From: Bacillus sp. FSL H8-0547
Lineage (GTDB): Bacteria; Bacillota; Bacilli; Bacillales; Bacillaceae
DNA: 64,000 bases
Reading direction: 5' to 3'
NCBI GenBank assembly: GCA_038002745.1
Contig: JBBODD010000001.1
Coordinates: 2,356,001-2,420,000 of the forward strand
Of this stretch, positions 1-10,000 are shown in pieces. A model generated the notes under the pieces. The model worked only from the letters and a program-made list of their open reading frames with translations. It searched no databases and had not been told where the DNA came from. Each line of letters begins with the position of its first letter. Position 1 is the stretch's first letter. The translations under genes were made by a program, and so were the position numbers.

Positions 1-110
1 TAGAAACATTGAGGGATCATAGGCTGTATCCCATCACTGTGAGGGATGAGATTATGAAGCTTCATCTTGGGGAAAAACCGGAGAAGGTTTATTTGGGGGA
101 TGTTAATTAG
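1..110 (+). CDS. C-terminal end of an unidentified protein
   Basis: An open frame enters from the left edge (codons begin at base 3) and stops with TAG at 108-110. It gives about 35 residues ending LGEKPEKVYLGDVN. The charged, codon-regular stretch reads like the end of a real gene, but it is too short to name a family. The next gene lies on the opposite strand, so the two are convergent and share the hairpin at 202-236. Confidence 0.5.
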   Translation, partial: ETLRDHRLYPITVRDEIMKLHLGEKPEKVYLGDVN

Positions 111-201
111 CTCACCTGTGCTAACAGCGGATCCTGCTAGATGGTTATTGAATGTCTACCGGGTTCAGTTGCAGAGCGCTGATCAATATAAATAGTAAAT
201 A

Positions 202-236
202 AAAGAGCATACCAATTAGCTGCTGGTATGCTCTTT
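202..236. terminator. Bidirectional intrinsic terminator
   Basis: There is a perfect 13-bp stem, 202-214 with 224-236, and a 9-nt loop. A-rich flanks give a U-tract on the minus strand. It sits between two convergent genes and can serve both. Confidence 0.75.
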
Positions 237-244
237 AATGTACA

Positions 245-796
245 TCAAGGATAAATAATATCGTAAGTAGCTTTAAAGACTCCGCTGGAATATTGTTTTA
301 TGTCCACCAGCCCTAATTCATAACATGGCTTCTCACTGCCAAATAAAGAGATGCCTTCACCGACCATGATTGGATTAACCTTGAGTACTAATTGATTTAT
401 GAGTTTATGTTTAAGCAATGAACCAGCCAACTCTCCGCCGCCGCATAGCCATATCTTTCCGGTTTCTTTTTGTTTAAGTTTTTCAATAAATCCTATAGCA
501 TCTTCTTTGACCAGTTCGACTTCTTCGTTCGACTCAAATTGCATGGAGTTCGAGAAGATATAGTGTTTTATGCCCTTATAGCCGGGTTCACCAGGTTTAG
601 CGCCGAATTGAAACCCAAACTCATATGTTTTTCCACCCATTAAAACTGCATCGTATTGCTGAATATCTGATAAAAAATCCGGGACATGATCCCCTTCGAA
701 TAAAAAGAGAGAATTATCTATATTTCCATCTATCATCCCTTGATCTGCTATAAAGTTGTCCAGTGAAACAGCAACATGATATATGATTTCACCCAT
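245..796 (-). CDS. Dihydrofolate reductase family protein (RibD C-terminal-like)
   Basis: A 183-residue protein of the RibD C-terminal/DHFR-like reductase family (YyaP/YwjB type in Bacillus), probably an NADPH-dependent cytosolic reductase of unknown substrate. The family pattern is visible: an N-terminal strand with SLDNFIAD, the segment VLMGGKTYEFG, the glycine-rich nucleotide-contact motif WLCGGGELAGSLL near residue 118, and the late VNPIMVGEGISLF segment. Length is normal for the family. The ATG at 796 follows an AGGG-type ribosome site. It is monocistronic, convergent with the gene fragment at the left edge. The substrate cannot be inferred, and a true folate role is unlikely. Confidence 0.85.
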   Translation of the reverse strand: MGEIIYHVAVSLDNFIADQGMIDGNIDNSLFLFEGDHVPDFLSDIQQYDAVLMGGKTYEFGFQFGAKPGEPGYKGIKHYIFSNSMQFESNEEVELVKEDAIGFIEKLKQKETGKIWLCGGGELAGSLLKHKLINQLVLKVNPIMVGEGISLFGSEKPCYELGLVDIKQYSSGVFKATYDIIYP

Positions 797-872
797 CTGT
801 CATCCCTCCAATAAAATAACTGATATTTCCATGTTAACATAGGTGCTCTCTGTAAATAGTTCATTTTATAAT

Positions 873-908
873 GAAAAAGCAAACCATAACATGTGTTAAA
901 TGGTTTGC
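873..908 (-). terminator. Terminator of the cssRS operon
   Basis: An 8-bp perfect stem (879-886 with 901-908) is followed on the minus strand by a run of five U. It lies 36 bases after the cssS stop codon. Confidence 0.75.
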
Positions 909-943
909 TTCGTTTCTCATGTTCTTTTTTAAATTGCAGATTA

Positions 944-2287
944 TCAAATCGGAACCTTCACATAAAATGTACTCAAACCCTGTTCATTGACTGCCCAGAC
1001 CTTTCCTCCGTGCAGCTCAGCAATACGCTTGACAATGTTCAGGCCGAGGCCGAATTCTCCGTTGCTACCTTTATGAAATGGTTCGAACAGGTGCGGCAGA
1101 ATATCTTCCTCAATCGGAGGGCCGTCGTTCCAGATTTTCATCAGATAGTCAGAGCCTTCACGGGTAAGCCTGGCGCCGATGATTGTACCTGCATATCTCA
1201 GCTGATTTTCAAACAGGTTTTCGAGGAGTTTCATCCACAGCTCCGCGTCTCCGTGGATGACGGCTTCTTCAAGCTGGATGGTGTAGTCAAGTTCCTGCCG
1301 GCTCCATCTGATCCGGTCGATGACCTCCTGGACAATCCGGTTCAAATGCAGTTTTTCCTTTGAAGCATTCCGGGATGAGAGATAATCAAGCTTAGTAATA
1401 TAGAGAAGATCTTTGATTTTTTTCTCAAGCCGTTCTGATTCTTCTTCAATGACGTCCATGGTGCTGGTCAGGTCGCCCTTCGGATAGATGCCGTCATTGA
1501 CGGATTTGGCATAGCCTCTGATGACCATGACGGGCGTTTTCAGATCATGGGAAATGTTCTGCAGCAGCGTGCGCTGGGCTTCATCTTTTTTCACAAGCCT
1601 CTGACGCATTTGTTCGATGGAAGAACCAAGCTTTCCAATTTCATCGCTGCGCTCAAGAACGACAGGCTCATGCCAGTCCTCATTAGATATTCGTTTAACA
1701 TCTTTTTCGAGTGAAACAAGCGGGCGCGACAGGTATTTAGCAAGCCAGATGGACGGAATCCAGCTGAACAGAAAGACGATGATCATGACTAAGACAAGCT
1801 GTTTAAACAGGGTCAGCACAAGGTCGTTTCTGTAGGAGTCCCATGCATAGGAAAGCAAAAAGGCGGGCTGCCCGTCGAGCGAGACTTTTTTGATGACAAA
1901 AAAGAGCCGTTCATCGCCTATCACTCTTGAATATTCCTCTGTAATGGCTTCCTGTTTCGCTGCAAGAGACTGGGTCTCCTGCAAAAAGCGGAGCGGTAAC
2001 TTTTTTTCGTTATAAAAAAAAGGCGCATTTTCAGGAAGAATGATGTGCTGAACCGAGCGGTCCGGAGACAGCTTTTCTCCGTTTGGATTCAGCGGGTCCA
2101 TATCCATATCCCCCTGCAGCCGGTATTCCGTCAGGATGTGCTGTTCGTTTTCAATCGTATTGTAGATTTCATTTGTAAAAAAGTTTCTCAGGGTTGTAGG
2201 GAAAATGATCATTAAAACAAGCGAAATTAATAAAAGAATGCCTGAAATGACAATCCAGATCTGAAAGGCGAGGGATTTGTTTTTCAT
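944..2287 (-). CDS. cssS: Sensor histidine kinase CssS (secretion stress)
   Basis: A 447-residue membrane sensor kinase. The N-terminus MKNKSLAFQIWIVISGILLL closely resembles Bacillus subtilis CssS as I recall it, as does the overall length. Order: TM1 (about 10-33), an extracellular sensor region, TM2 (about 165-188), HAMP, the DHp phospho-acceptor motif ISHDLKTPV (about 245), and an HATPase domain with the N box (ENLFENQLRYA) and G boxes (IWNDGPP, GEFGLGLNIV). In the family CssS senses misfolded secreted protein at the membrane-wall interface and phosphorylates CssR. Its start overlaps the cssR stop (TGATG), so the two are translationally coupled. htrB, a known CssR target, is divergent from the operon, which supports the name. 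Confidence 0.93.
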   Translation of the reverse strand: MKNKSLAFQIWIVISGILLLISLVLMIIFPTTLRNFFTNEIYNTIENEQHILTEYRLQGDMDMDPLNPNGEKLSPDRSVQHIILPENAPFFYNEKKLPLRFLQETQSLAAKQEAITEEYSRVIGDERLFFVIKKVSLDGQPAFLLSYAWDSYRNDLVLTLFKQLVLVMIIVFLFSWIPSIWLAKYLSRPLVSLEKDVKRISNEDWHEPVVLERSDEIGKLGSSIEQMRQRLVKKDEAQRTLLQNISHDLKTPVMVIRGYAKSVNDGIYPKGDLTSTMDVIEEESERLEKKIKDLLYITKLDYLSSRNASKEKLHLNRIVQEVIDRIRWSRQELDYTIQLEEAVIHGDAELWMKLLENLFENQLRYAGTIIGARLTREGSDYLMKIWNDGPPIEEDILPHLFEPFHKGSNGEFGLGLNIVKRIAELHGGKVWAVNEQGLSTFYVKVPI

Positions 2288-2955
2288 CAGGCAGTCAGCA
2301 TCCTGTATCCGTACCCGTAAATGGTTTCAATTTTCAGGTCCGGCATTTTCTTTCTCAATCTCCGCACAAGATCATCCACGACCCGGTCCGTCCCGAAATA
2401 ATCACTGCCCCAAATGTGCTCAATCATCTGCTCGCGTGAAAAGGCCTGTCCTTTGTTATGCAGAAACAGAAGCAGCAGGTCAAACTCCTTAGATGTTAAG
2501 TTCAGATTTTGACCGTCAAGCGAAACGGAGCGGACGCTTTCGTCAATGGTGTATGGCGGCAGCGTCACCGTATTTTTCGCGGGGGCAGATTCATACACAC
2601 GGGTCAACAGCTTCTGAACCCGGATGACGAGTTCCCTCGGTAAAAAAGGTTTCGAAATATAATCATCGCTTCCCAGCTCAAGGCCGAGTACCCTGTCAAT
2701 GTCCGTATCCCGTGCGGATATGAAAATGACCGGGGTATCCGGTGAAGCCGCTTTGATCTCTTTAATCAGCTGATATCCGTCTACACCGGGAACCATAATA
2801 TCAAGCACCCACAAGTGCGGCGTCTTCTCTATTGCGCCACGCGCGCTTTCTCCGTCTGTAAACGCGGTCACGCTGTATCCTTCTTTTTCAAGGTATTTTG
2901 TCAGTAAATCATTGAGATTCTGTTCATCTTCAACAAGGAAAATCGAATACGTCAT
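2287..2955 (-). CDS. cssR: Response regulator CssR (OmpR family)
   Basis: A 222-residue OmpR/PhoB-type regulator. The receiver domain (1-120) carries the acidic pair EDE, the phospho-acceptor Asp in VLDIMVPG (about residue 53), a Ser/Thr in FISARD and the Lys in YISKPF. A winged-helix DNA-binding domain (about 135-222) follows with LTSKEFDLLLLF and DDLVRRLRKKM. It is the first gene of the cssRS operon, with an ATG preceded by a GAGGGTG-type site. In Bacillus CssR activates htrA, htrB and its own operon under secretion stress. Here it faces htrB across the 122-bp repeat array. Confidence 0.92.
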   Translation of the reverse strand: MTYSIFLVEDEQNLNDLLTKYLEKEGYSVTAFTDGESARGAIEKTPHLWVLDIMVPGVDGYQLIKEIKAASPDTPVIFISARDTDIDRVLGLELGSDDYISKPFLPRELVIRVQKLLTRVYESAPAKNTVTLPPYTIDESVRSVSLDGQNLNLTSKEFDLLLLFLHNKGQAFSREQMIEHIWGSDYFGTDRVVDDLVRRLRKKMPDLKIETIYGYGYRMLTA

Positions 2956-3017
2956 TCTGATTCACCCTCCTCTTATTGGTCATTATACTATGGTGGAGCG
3001 GGGGAAATCATTTTTTT

Positions 3018-3505
3018 GTGTCTAGCTCCATCGCTCAACTCCTCTGCCAGAACAAATCCGTCAAAAAAGTCAAACCCCGACTTTTCCGCCGGATTCTTAT
3101 CTGGCTCCCGGAGCTAAACGAGCGATTCCGCTTTTCTTGGTGTCCAGCTCCGCCTCCCAGCCCTTCCGTCAGAACAAAATCCCCCAAAAAGTCAAACCCG
3201 GACTTTTTGGGGGATTTCTTTTCTGCCTGTCAGGGCTAAACGGTCGGCTCCGCTTTTCGTGGTGTCCAGCTCCGCCTCCCAGCCCTTCCGTCAGAACAAA
3301 ATCCCCCAAAAAGTCAAGCCCGGACTTTTCGGGTGATTTCTTTTCTGCCTGTCAGGGCTAAACGGTCGGCTCCGCTTTTCGTGGTGTCCAGCTCCATCAG
3401 CCAACTCCTCTGTCAGAACAAAATCACCCAAAAAGTCAAACCCGGACTTTTCGGGTGATTTCTTTTCTGCCTATCGGAGCTAAACGGCTGATTCCGCTTT
3501 TCTTA
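3018..3505. repeat. Four tandem 122-bp structured repeats
   Basis: Four direct copies begin at 3018, 3140, 3262 and 3384, exactly 122 bp apart. Each starts GTGTCYAGCTCC and ends CCGCTTTTCKTG. Each contains a central hairpin formed by AAAAAGTC and GACTTTTT-like arms, and an outer pairing region whose two sides change together between copies. The units resemble the dispersed GTGTCTAGCTCC...GCTTTTCTT intergenic repeats known from Bacillaceae genomes. The array fills most of the cssR-htrB intergenic region. Two open frames crossing it are by-products of the repeat. Confidence 0.9.
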
Positions 3506-3508
3506 CAA

Positions 3509-3554
3509 TTTCCCACATTTCTCTCATCTTTCTCCCAAAAAGATTTCTTATAGT
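3509..3554 (+). promoter_or_regulatory. htrB promoter with candidate CssR operator
   Basis: Three TTTCYCNCA-like boxes start at 3509, 3518 and 3529, roughly one helical turn apart. They lie just upstream of a -10-like TATAGT at 3549-3554, and the -35 is poor. A weak -35 preceded by direct repeats is what an activator-dependent OmpR-family promoter usually looks like. Assignment to CssR is inferred from the context. Confidence 0.5.
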
Positions 3555-3589
3555 AGAGTCAACAAAGAAATTCACCGGGAGGAATGAAG

Positions 3590-4843
3590 ATGGGATATTA
3601 CGATGATACGGAACGGAAAGAGGCAATGGAGCAGGAATCACGGGAGACTTTCAGATCCGCAAAGCCAGAGAAGAAGCCGTCCAGAATGCGGGGCGTTCTT
3701 TCATCGGTTATCAGCGGTGTAGTAGGCGGAGCGCTTGTACTTGGTGTTCAGCCGTATTTTGAAGAAGAGACCGGCAGCAATCAGCCATCTTATTCTGTTG
3801 ATTCCAACACGGCTCAGGAAAACAGCACGAATGAGGTGAATACGCAGCCGATCAGCCAGACGAATGATATTGCTGATATGGTCGAGAACCTGTCCCCTGC
3901 GATTGTCGGTATTTCAAATAAACAGCAGCAGCGCAGCTTTGGAGGCGGCACGCAGAGTGCTGAAGCGGGCACCGGCTCAGGGGTTATTTTCAAAAAAGAC
4001 GGGAACACAGCATACATCATTACAAATAATCACGTGATTGAAGGCGCAAGCAGCATTGAAATAACGTACTCGGACGGAGAGAAATCAGAAGCTGAACTGG
4101 TAGGTGCTGATCCGCTGACAGATACGGCTGTTTTGAAAATTGACAGCAAGTATGCAAAAGCAGTCGCGCAGTTCGGGGATTCAGGAAAGCTTCGTGCAGG
4201 AGAACGGGTTGTAGCGATTGGAAATCCGCTTGGTCTGGATTTCTCCCGCACAGTGACGGAAGGAATCATCAGCGGAACAGACCGTACTGTACCGATTGAA
4301 ACGTCTGAAGGAAATTGGGATTTGAGCGTCATCCAGACGGATGCTGCGATTAACCCTGGAAACAGCGGAGGCCCTCTGCTGAATATGAACGGTCAGGTTA
4401 TCGGCATCAACAGCCTGAAGATTACCCAGGACGGTGTTGAAGGCATCGGCTTTGCGATCCCAAGCAATGATCTGCAGCCGATTGTGGATGAACTGCTTGA
4501 AAAGGGAAAAGTTGACCGCCCGTTTCTAGGTGTCGGCCTGATTGATCTGAGCCAGGTGCCGGAGCAGTACCGCACAAATACGCTGAAGCTTCCAAATGAT
4601 GTGACAGAAGGCGTGTTTGTACAGGGTGTCAGCCCGGGTTCTCCTGCATCTGAAGCAGGCATGAAAGAAGGAGACGTTATCGTTGCCATGAACGGCACGA
4701 AGATCAAAAGCTCAGGTGAACTGCGCAAATTCCTCTATTCACAAACGGCAATCGGGGATGAAATAGACGTAGAATTCTACCGGCAGGGAGAGAAGGTCAC
4801 TGAAAAGGTGAAGCTATCTCAAAAAGAGGTTGTGAATAGTTAA
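3590..4843 (+). CDS. htrB: Membrane-anchored serine protease HtrB (HtrA/DegP family)
   Basis: An HtrA-family quality-control protease of 417 residues. Order: a charged cytoplasmic N-terminus, one TM segment (about 42-60), a low-complexity linker, a trypsin-like domain with His148 (NNHVIEG), Asp178 (LTDTAVL) and Ser259 (NPGNSGGPL), and one C-terminal PDZ domain (about 310-415). The catalytic domain should face outside, degrading misfolded secreted proteins. The start was set at 3590 because GGGAGG at 3577-3582 lies 7 nt before it; the ATG at 3584 is too close. It is divergent from cssRS, as yvtA/htrB is in B. subtilis. HtrA is the alternative name, but adjacency to cssRS favours HtrB. Confidence 0.93.
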   Translation: MGYYDDTERKEAMEQESRETFRSAKPEKKPSRMRGVLSSVISGVVGGALVLGVQPYFEEETGSNQPSYSVDSNTAQENSTNEVNTQPISQTNDIADMVENLSPAIVGISNKQQQRSFGGGTQSAEAGTGSGVIFKKDGNTAYIITNNHVIEGASSIEITYSDGEKSEAELVGADPLTDTAVLKIDSKYAKAVAQFGDSGKLRAGERVVAIGNPLGLDFSRTVTEGIISGTDRTVPIETSEGNWDLSVIQTDAAINPGNSGGPLLNMNGQVIGINSLKITQDGVEGIGFAIPSNDLQPIVDELLEKGKVDRPFLGVGLIDLSQVPEQYRTNTLKLPNDVTEGVFVQGVSPGSPASEAGMKEGDVIVAMNGTKIKSSGELRKFLYSQTAIGDEIDVEFYRQGEKVTEKVKLSQKEVVNS

Positions 4844-4864
4844 CATAGATCCCCCTTTTGACGG

Positions 4865-4890
4865 CGGCTCCTTGGATGGAGCCGTTTTTT
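4865..4890 (+). terminator. htrB terminator
   Basis: A 7-bp GC-rich stem (4865-4871 with 4878-4884) is followed by six T. Confidence 0.9.
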
Positions 4891-4898
4891 CTGTTTGG

Positions 4899-4990
4899 CT
4901 TGTTAGGATGCCAGTTTAGACTGTTAGAAAGGCAAATTCGCTTGTTAGAGCGCTGATTTGGCTTGTTAAAGCGGTCTGTTGGACTTTTAG
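4899..4990. repeat. Degenerate 21-bp tandem repeats in an intergenic region
   Basis: Four to five imperfect units of 20-22 bp start with CTTGTTAG-like sequence at 4899, 4921, 4941 and 4962, with a decayed fifth at about 4983. They occupy the 310-bp gap between the htrB terminator and the next gene. Nothing else convincing was seen in 4990-5190. Confidence 0.55.
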
Positions 4991-5202
4991 CTGTATTTAG
5001 CCTGTCCTTGGCAGTCATCATTGTCCCACAAATACCAGCCTTACGACCCATTTCGACAATATCCAACATTTTCATCCTCCGCTTCCCTCAAAAAAACGGA
5101 ATGGTTTCGAACAAATATGGTATCACAAAACGCATAATTGATAACAATGCTCTTTTTGATGCAACATAACAGAACGGATGCCATGAAATAAGGAGATCAA
5201 CG

Positions 5203-6681
5203 ATGAATTTACTAACTTTGCTTGAGCAGACCGGTCATTCCATTTTTCATCAGGATGAACTGGGAGCTTGTGAAATTACGGGAATTGAAGCAAACTCAGC
5301 CAAAGTCAAAGAAGGCTGCTTATTTGTAGCGATCTCAGGGTATGCACGGGATGGCCATGATTATATAGAGGATGCAATCAGAAGAGGGGCTTCGGCTGTT
5401 ATTGGAGAAAAAGACCTGACAGGTTTACCTGTGCCGTATGTAAGAGTGGAAAACAGCAGAGACTCACTTGCCAATCTGGCGGCGCATTTTTATGACTATC
5501 CCTCAAGAAAACACATCATGATTGGCATCACAGGTACAAACGGAAAAACGACCACTTCCTTCATGCTGAGACACATTTTGCAGCACGCCGGGTATTCATG
5601 TGCGCTTTTTGGCACGGTTCACAATGTCATCAATGGACAGGCATACAGTTCAAAGAATACGACGCCGGATGCGCTTGAACTGCAGCGGTTGTTGGCTGAA
5701 AGCAAAGACGAGGTTGTCATTATGGAGGTGTCCTCTCACGGCCTTTCTCAAAAAAGGCTGGAAGGAATCGAATTTGATCTCGGTCTTTTTACGAATCTTG
5801 CTCATGAACATCTCGATTATCACAATACAATAGAGGAATATTTTGAAGTAAAGCAGCAGCTGTTTTCAAAACTGAAGCAGGGCGGACAGGCTATTGTCAG
5901 CACGCATGATGAATGGGGCCAAAAGCTCACCGGCATTCTGCGGGAGCGGAATATTCAGGTGTCTACATTCGGGCCGTCGACAAGTGATGATCTAAAGTTT
6001 ACATCTGAAAATGATGTTCACTGCTCTGATTTTGAAGTGACAGAGAAGGGTGAAAAGCTTCATTTTTCCATGAGCATTCCGGGTCTTCATAATATTTATA
6101 ACGCTTCTATGGCGTATTTGGCCGGGCGTAAAATCGGCGTGGATGGTGCGAAGCTGATTGCAGGCTTCAGATCGTTTAAAGATGTACCAGGACGTTTTGA
6201 AATGTACGATCATCCGGAAGGCGCCACAGCTGTTATTGATTATGCCCATACGGCGGATGCGTTTGAATACATCTTGAAAACCGCAAGAGACTGCGGAGCA
6301 AAGCGGATCTATCATGTGTTTGGATTCAGAGGCGGACGCGATGAAAGCAAACGGGCGGAAATGGTGGAAATCTCATCAACGAAGAGTGACTGCTCTATTT
6401 TGACATATGACGATCTGAATGGTGTCAACCCAGAAGAAATGACAGAGGAATTGAAAACGTATCTTATCGATTGCGGTAAAAAAGAAGACATTGTCATTTC
6501 TGACCGGACGCTTGCCATCCAAAAAGCATGGGAACTGGCTGAAGCGGGTGACTGGATTCTTGTGACCGGAAAGGGAAGTGAAACGTACAAAGATTCATAC
6601 GAACTTCCTGCAGGTTCAGACCAGGAGACGTTTCACCTTTTATTAAAAGAAAAAGAAGCGGCAGCATCATTTCCTCTTTAA
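5203..6681 (+). CDS. MurE-like Mur ligase (paralogue)
   Basis: A 492-residue Mur ligase of the MurE type, an ATP-dependent enzyme that adds an amino acid to a UDP-MurNAc-peptide. Order: substrate-binding domain (1-100), P-loop GITGTNGKTTTS (about 108), EVSSHGL (about 175), the central-domain motif VIDYAHTADAFEY (about 345), and a C-terminal domain with GRDESKRAEM and GKGSETYKD. The odd point is that the usual DNPR motif, which selects meso-diaminopimelate, is replaced by YDDLNGVNPEE near residue 405. It stands alone, far from any dcw cluster, so it is probably a second MurE with another amino acid or a specialised use. ATG 5203 has an AAGGAG site. Confidence 0.85.
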   Translation: MNLLTLLEQTGHSIFHQDELGACEITGIEANSAKVKEGCLFVAISGYARDGHDYIEDAIRRGASAVIGEKDLTGLPVPYVRVENSRDSLANLAAHFYDYPSRKHIMIGITGTNGKTTTSFMLRHILQHAGYSCALFGTVHNVINGQAYSSKNTTPDALELQRLLAESKDEVVIMEVSSHGLSQKRLEGIEFDLGLFTNLAHEHLDYHNTIEEYFEVKQQLFSKLKQGGQAIVSTHDEWGQKLTGILRERNIQVSTFGPSTSDDLKFTSENDVHCSDFEVTEKGEKLHFSMSIPGLHNIYNASMAYLAGRKIGVDGAKLIAGFRSFKDVPGRFEMYDHPEGATAVIDYAHTADAFEYILKTARDCGAKRIYHVFGFRGGRDESKRAEMVEISSTKSDCSILTYDDLNGVNPEEMTEELKTYLIDCGKKEDIVISDRTLAIQKAWELAEAGDWILVTGKGSETYKDSYELPAGSDQETFHLLLKEKEAAASFPL

Positions 6682-6700
6682 AAAATAGATTTAACCCTAA

Positions 6701-6733
6701 AAGGAATCTCCATTAAAAGGAGGTTCCTTTTTT
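6701..6733 (+). terminator. Terminator after the MurE paralogue
   Basis: An 11-bp stem (6701-6711 with 6719-6729, one G-T pair) is followed by T-rich sequence. The 270 bp up to the next start contain no other gene. Confidence 0.85.
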
Positions 6734-7012
6734 CATGTGTAGAAAAAGGTCGTTTAAGCAAAAACCCCAATTTAAAACCTCTTGCACTAGATATTTAGAA
6801 TCAGATACCTGCTGTTTTTATTCAAATACCTCTCAATTTTGATGATAAATAGGTCTCAAAGTCCGCTTAATAACCCCGATTGTACCTTCCAGTCCGGCAA
6901 TATACAATTCTAGTAACTTATTCAAATCATCTTATGTGATCACATTCTTTTCAAGTCTATTGCATCCAGATGAGCGCAGGGAACCAATTTAATTTTTTTA
7001 GGGGGATGTTTG

Positions 7013-10000
7013 GTGAAAAAATCTGTTTTAAAGTCGCTAATCGCAACATCTGTATCTGCCGTTATGCTTTCCTCAACGTTCAGCAGCGTCAAAGCTGTTG
7101 ATCAGACAAGTGTCGAAAAAACGAATCAATCTTCTGCCATCGTTCATGCAGCAGCGGGTAAGGGCGAGCACAAAATCACCCTTATTACAGGTGATGTGGT
7201 AACGGTTCAAGAGATTGGTGACGGCAAAAGTGCAATCAATGTGGAGCCTGCCGATCAAAATGGTGCAGGAGCACAGGTCATGACCATCGGTGAAGAAACG
7301 TTCGTGATTCCAAATTCGGCAATGCCTTACTTGGCAGCTGATAAATTGGACAAAAATCTATTTAACGTAACGGAATTAATTGAAAATGGCTATGACGACA
7401 AGAGTCTCACTTCTCTTCCCGTAATAGTGGAATATGAAGAGACGAAAGCGCGGGCAGTTCAAGTGAAATCAGACCCAAAAGGAGCTAAAACAGTACGTAC
7501 ACTTGAAAGTATAAACGGGGCTGCGATTTCTGCATCGAAAAAAGAAGCAAATACCTTCTGGAAAGATATCACACCGGAATCAGCGGCTTTAGAAAATGCG
7601 AAGCCGGAAACAGCTGAGTTTGAAAAGGGAATTGAAAAGATCTGGCTGGATGGAAAAGTAGAAGCATCTCTTGCACAGAGCGTGCCGCAAATCGGTGCTC
7701 CGCAAGTATGGGAATCCGGGTTTACAGGGGAAGGCGTAAAAGTAGCTGTGCTTGATACGGGGATTGACCCGGCCCATCCTGATTTCTCCGGCCAAATCGA
7801 GGCGTCAAAAAGCTTTGTTCCAGGCCAGCAGGTAGACGACAAACACGGTCATGGCACACATGTTGCATCAACCGTTCTTGGAACAGGTGCTGCTTCTGAA
7901 GGGAAGAATAAAGGGGTTGCCCCTGATGCCCGTTTAGTAGTTGGCAAAGTACTTGATGACTCAGGAAGCGGTCTTGATTCCTGGATTATTGACGGCATGG
8001 AATGGGCAGCTGAAAACGCGAAAATCGTGAATATGAGTCTTGGAAGCTCTGAACCTTCTGATGGAACCGATCCAATGGCACAGGCAGTCAACCGGATCAG
8101 TGAAGAAAAAGGAACGCTCTTTGTCATCGCAGCAGGAAACTATGCAGCGGAAGGGGCGATTGGGTCACCTGGAGCAGCAGATGCCGCCTTAACAATTGGA
8201 GCGGTTGATAAGTCTGATAAGATCGCAGGCTTTACATCTAAAGGACCGCGATACGGAGATAAGGGACTGAAACCTGACCTGTCAGCTCCGGGAGTCGGCA
8301 TCGTTGCTGCACGCTCAGGCCTTTCAGCAGGAACCGGCTTTTATAAGAGTTTAAACGGAACGTCCATGGCTACACCGCACGTTGCCGGTGCTGCAGCCCT
8401 TCTTTTGCAGAAGAATCCCGGCTGGAGCGGCACTCAGTTAAAAGAAGCACTGATGAGCACGACTAAAAAATTGCCGTATTCTCCTTATCACATCGGTACA
8501 GGCCGTCTTGATCTGCCGGCTGCTGCAGCAGCTAAAGTCCGGGCAACCGGTCCTCTGTCATTCGGTTTCTTTAAATGGCCGAACGCGGATGCACAGCCTG
8601 TTCAAAAAACGGTCACCTACACAAATGATTTGGACACGGCTGTCACATTAACGCTTCAGGCTGATTTCAAAAATACAAACGGGAACAATGCACCAGAGGG
8701 TATGCTGACGATCTCCGAAAACGAAATCACGATTCCCGCAAAAGGAACAAAAACCGTTTCTGTCACGCTTGATCCGCAATTCGGTGAAGCAGGAAGCAGG
8801 TATGAAGGGCATTTAACGGCATTGGAAAACGGCAAACAAGTGGCTCATACTGCAATGGGTATGGTGAAAGAAGAGGAAAAATACACGTTGAAAATGACAG
8901 CTAAAGACCGCAGCGGCAACCCGGCTCTTGCATACGTAGGTCTTGTTAACAAGGATATGATTCCAGAGTTCGTTGCTGTAAATGGAGAAGCGGAATTCCG
9001 TTTGCGCCCTGGCACATACTCCGCTATGTCCATGATGGAAGTAGATACAGCTACAGACCGCCGCGGGGTTGCATTAGTCGGAAACCCTGAAATCGTTCTG
9101 GATGGCCCGCAAACCTTGGAACTTGATGCCAGAAAAGCAAACGAAATAAAAGTGCATGTACCAAAAGAGACAGAGCCAAGCTACCAGCGCCTGGAATACT
9201 ACAGGTCTCTTGACGGCAAAACGATGAACCATGTGTACTTGGCACCTGTATGGATCGATAAACTGTATGCTGCTCCAACAAAGAAAGTCAAAAATGGAGA
9301 ATTTGAAATGCTGACCCGCTGGCGTTTAATCAAGCCTTATCTTCAAATTCACTTTAAAGATAAAGTGCTCGATGATATTCCTTTAGCAGGCGGCACGCTG
9401 CTTGATGGAAAATATAACTTATCAACAGTTTATGCAGGCAACGGATCCAAGACTGATTTTGAGCGATTAAACGCAAAAGGCAAAGCTGTTGTCGTTGACC
9501 GCAACTCAGATGTCACTCCTTCACAGCAGGCTGTTGCCGCACACGCAGCAGGAGCTAAGCTGTTAATCATCGTCAACTATGAAAATACGGAGTTCAGCGT
9601 ATATGCAGGAAATCCGGATTATACAGACATTCCCCTTGCTGTTGCCGGCATCAGCAAAAGTGAAGGAGACAAGGTGATAAAGGCTGCACGTTCAGGCAAC
9701 CTGAAGCTGTTTGTTGAAGGTGAGCCGAACACGCCATATGTCTATGATTTAATGGACGTTCATGGTGAACATATTCCTAAGGATCTCACTTATGCTCCTT
9801 CTACGCGTGAGCTTGTAAAAATTGATGCACGCTACAAGTCTGATCAGGAAACTCCTGGCGGAGAATTCCGTTTTGACCTGCGTCCGCATACATTCAGAGC
9901 GGTAGGTTTCTTGTATAAAATGCAGTTTCCTTCTGTTCGAACCGAGTGGGTCTCAGCAGTTGAAGGGACGCGCTGGTATCATCAGGCAAGAGTTCTTGAC

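Noticed and set aside
893-1363. Plus-strand frame of 156 codons
   Set aside because: It is antisense to cssS in a GC-biased frame and has no ribosome site.
2976-3361. Two overlapping plus-strand frames rich in SWCPAPPPSPSVRTKSPKK
   Set aside because: They are translations of the 122-bp repeats with no ribosome site; the repeat explains them.
4030-4728. Long minus-strand frames
   Set aside because: Shadows of the htrB coding frame.
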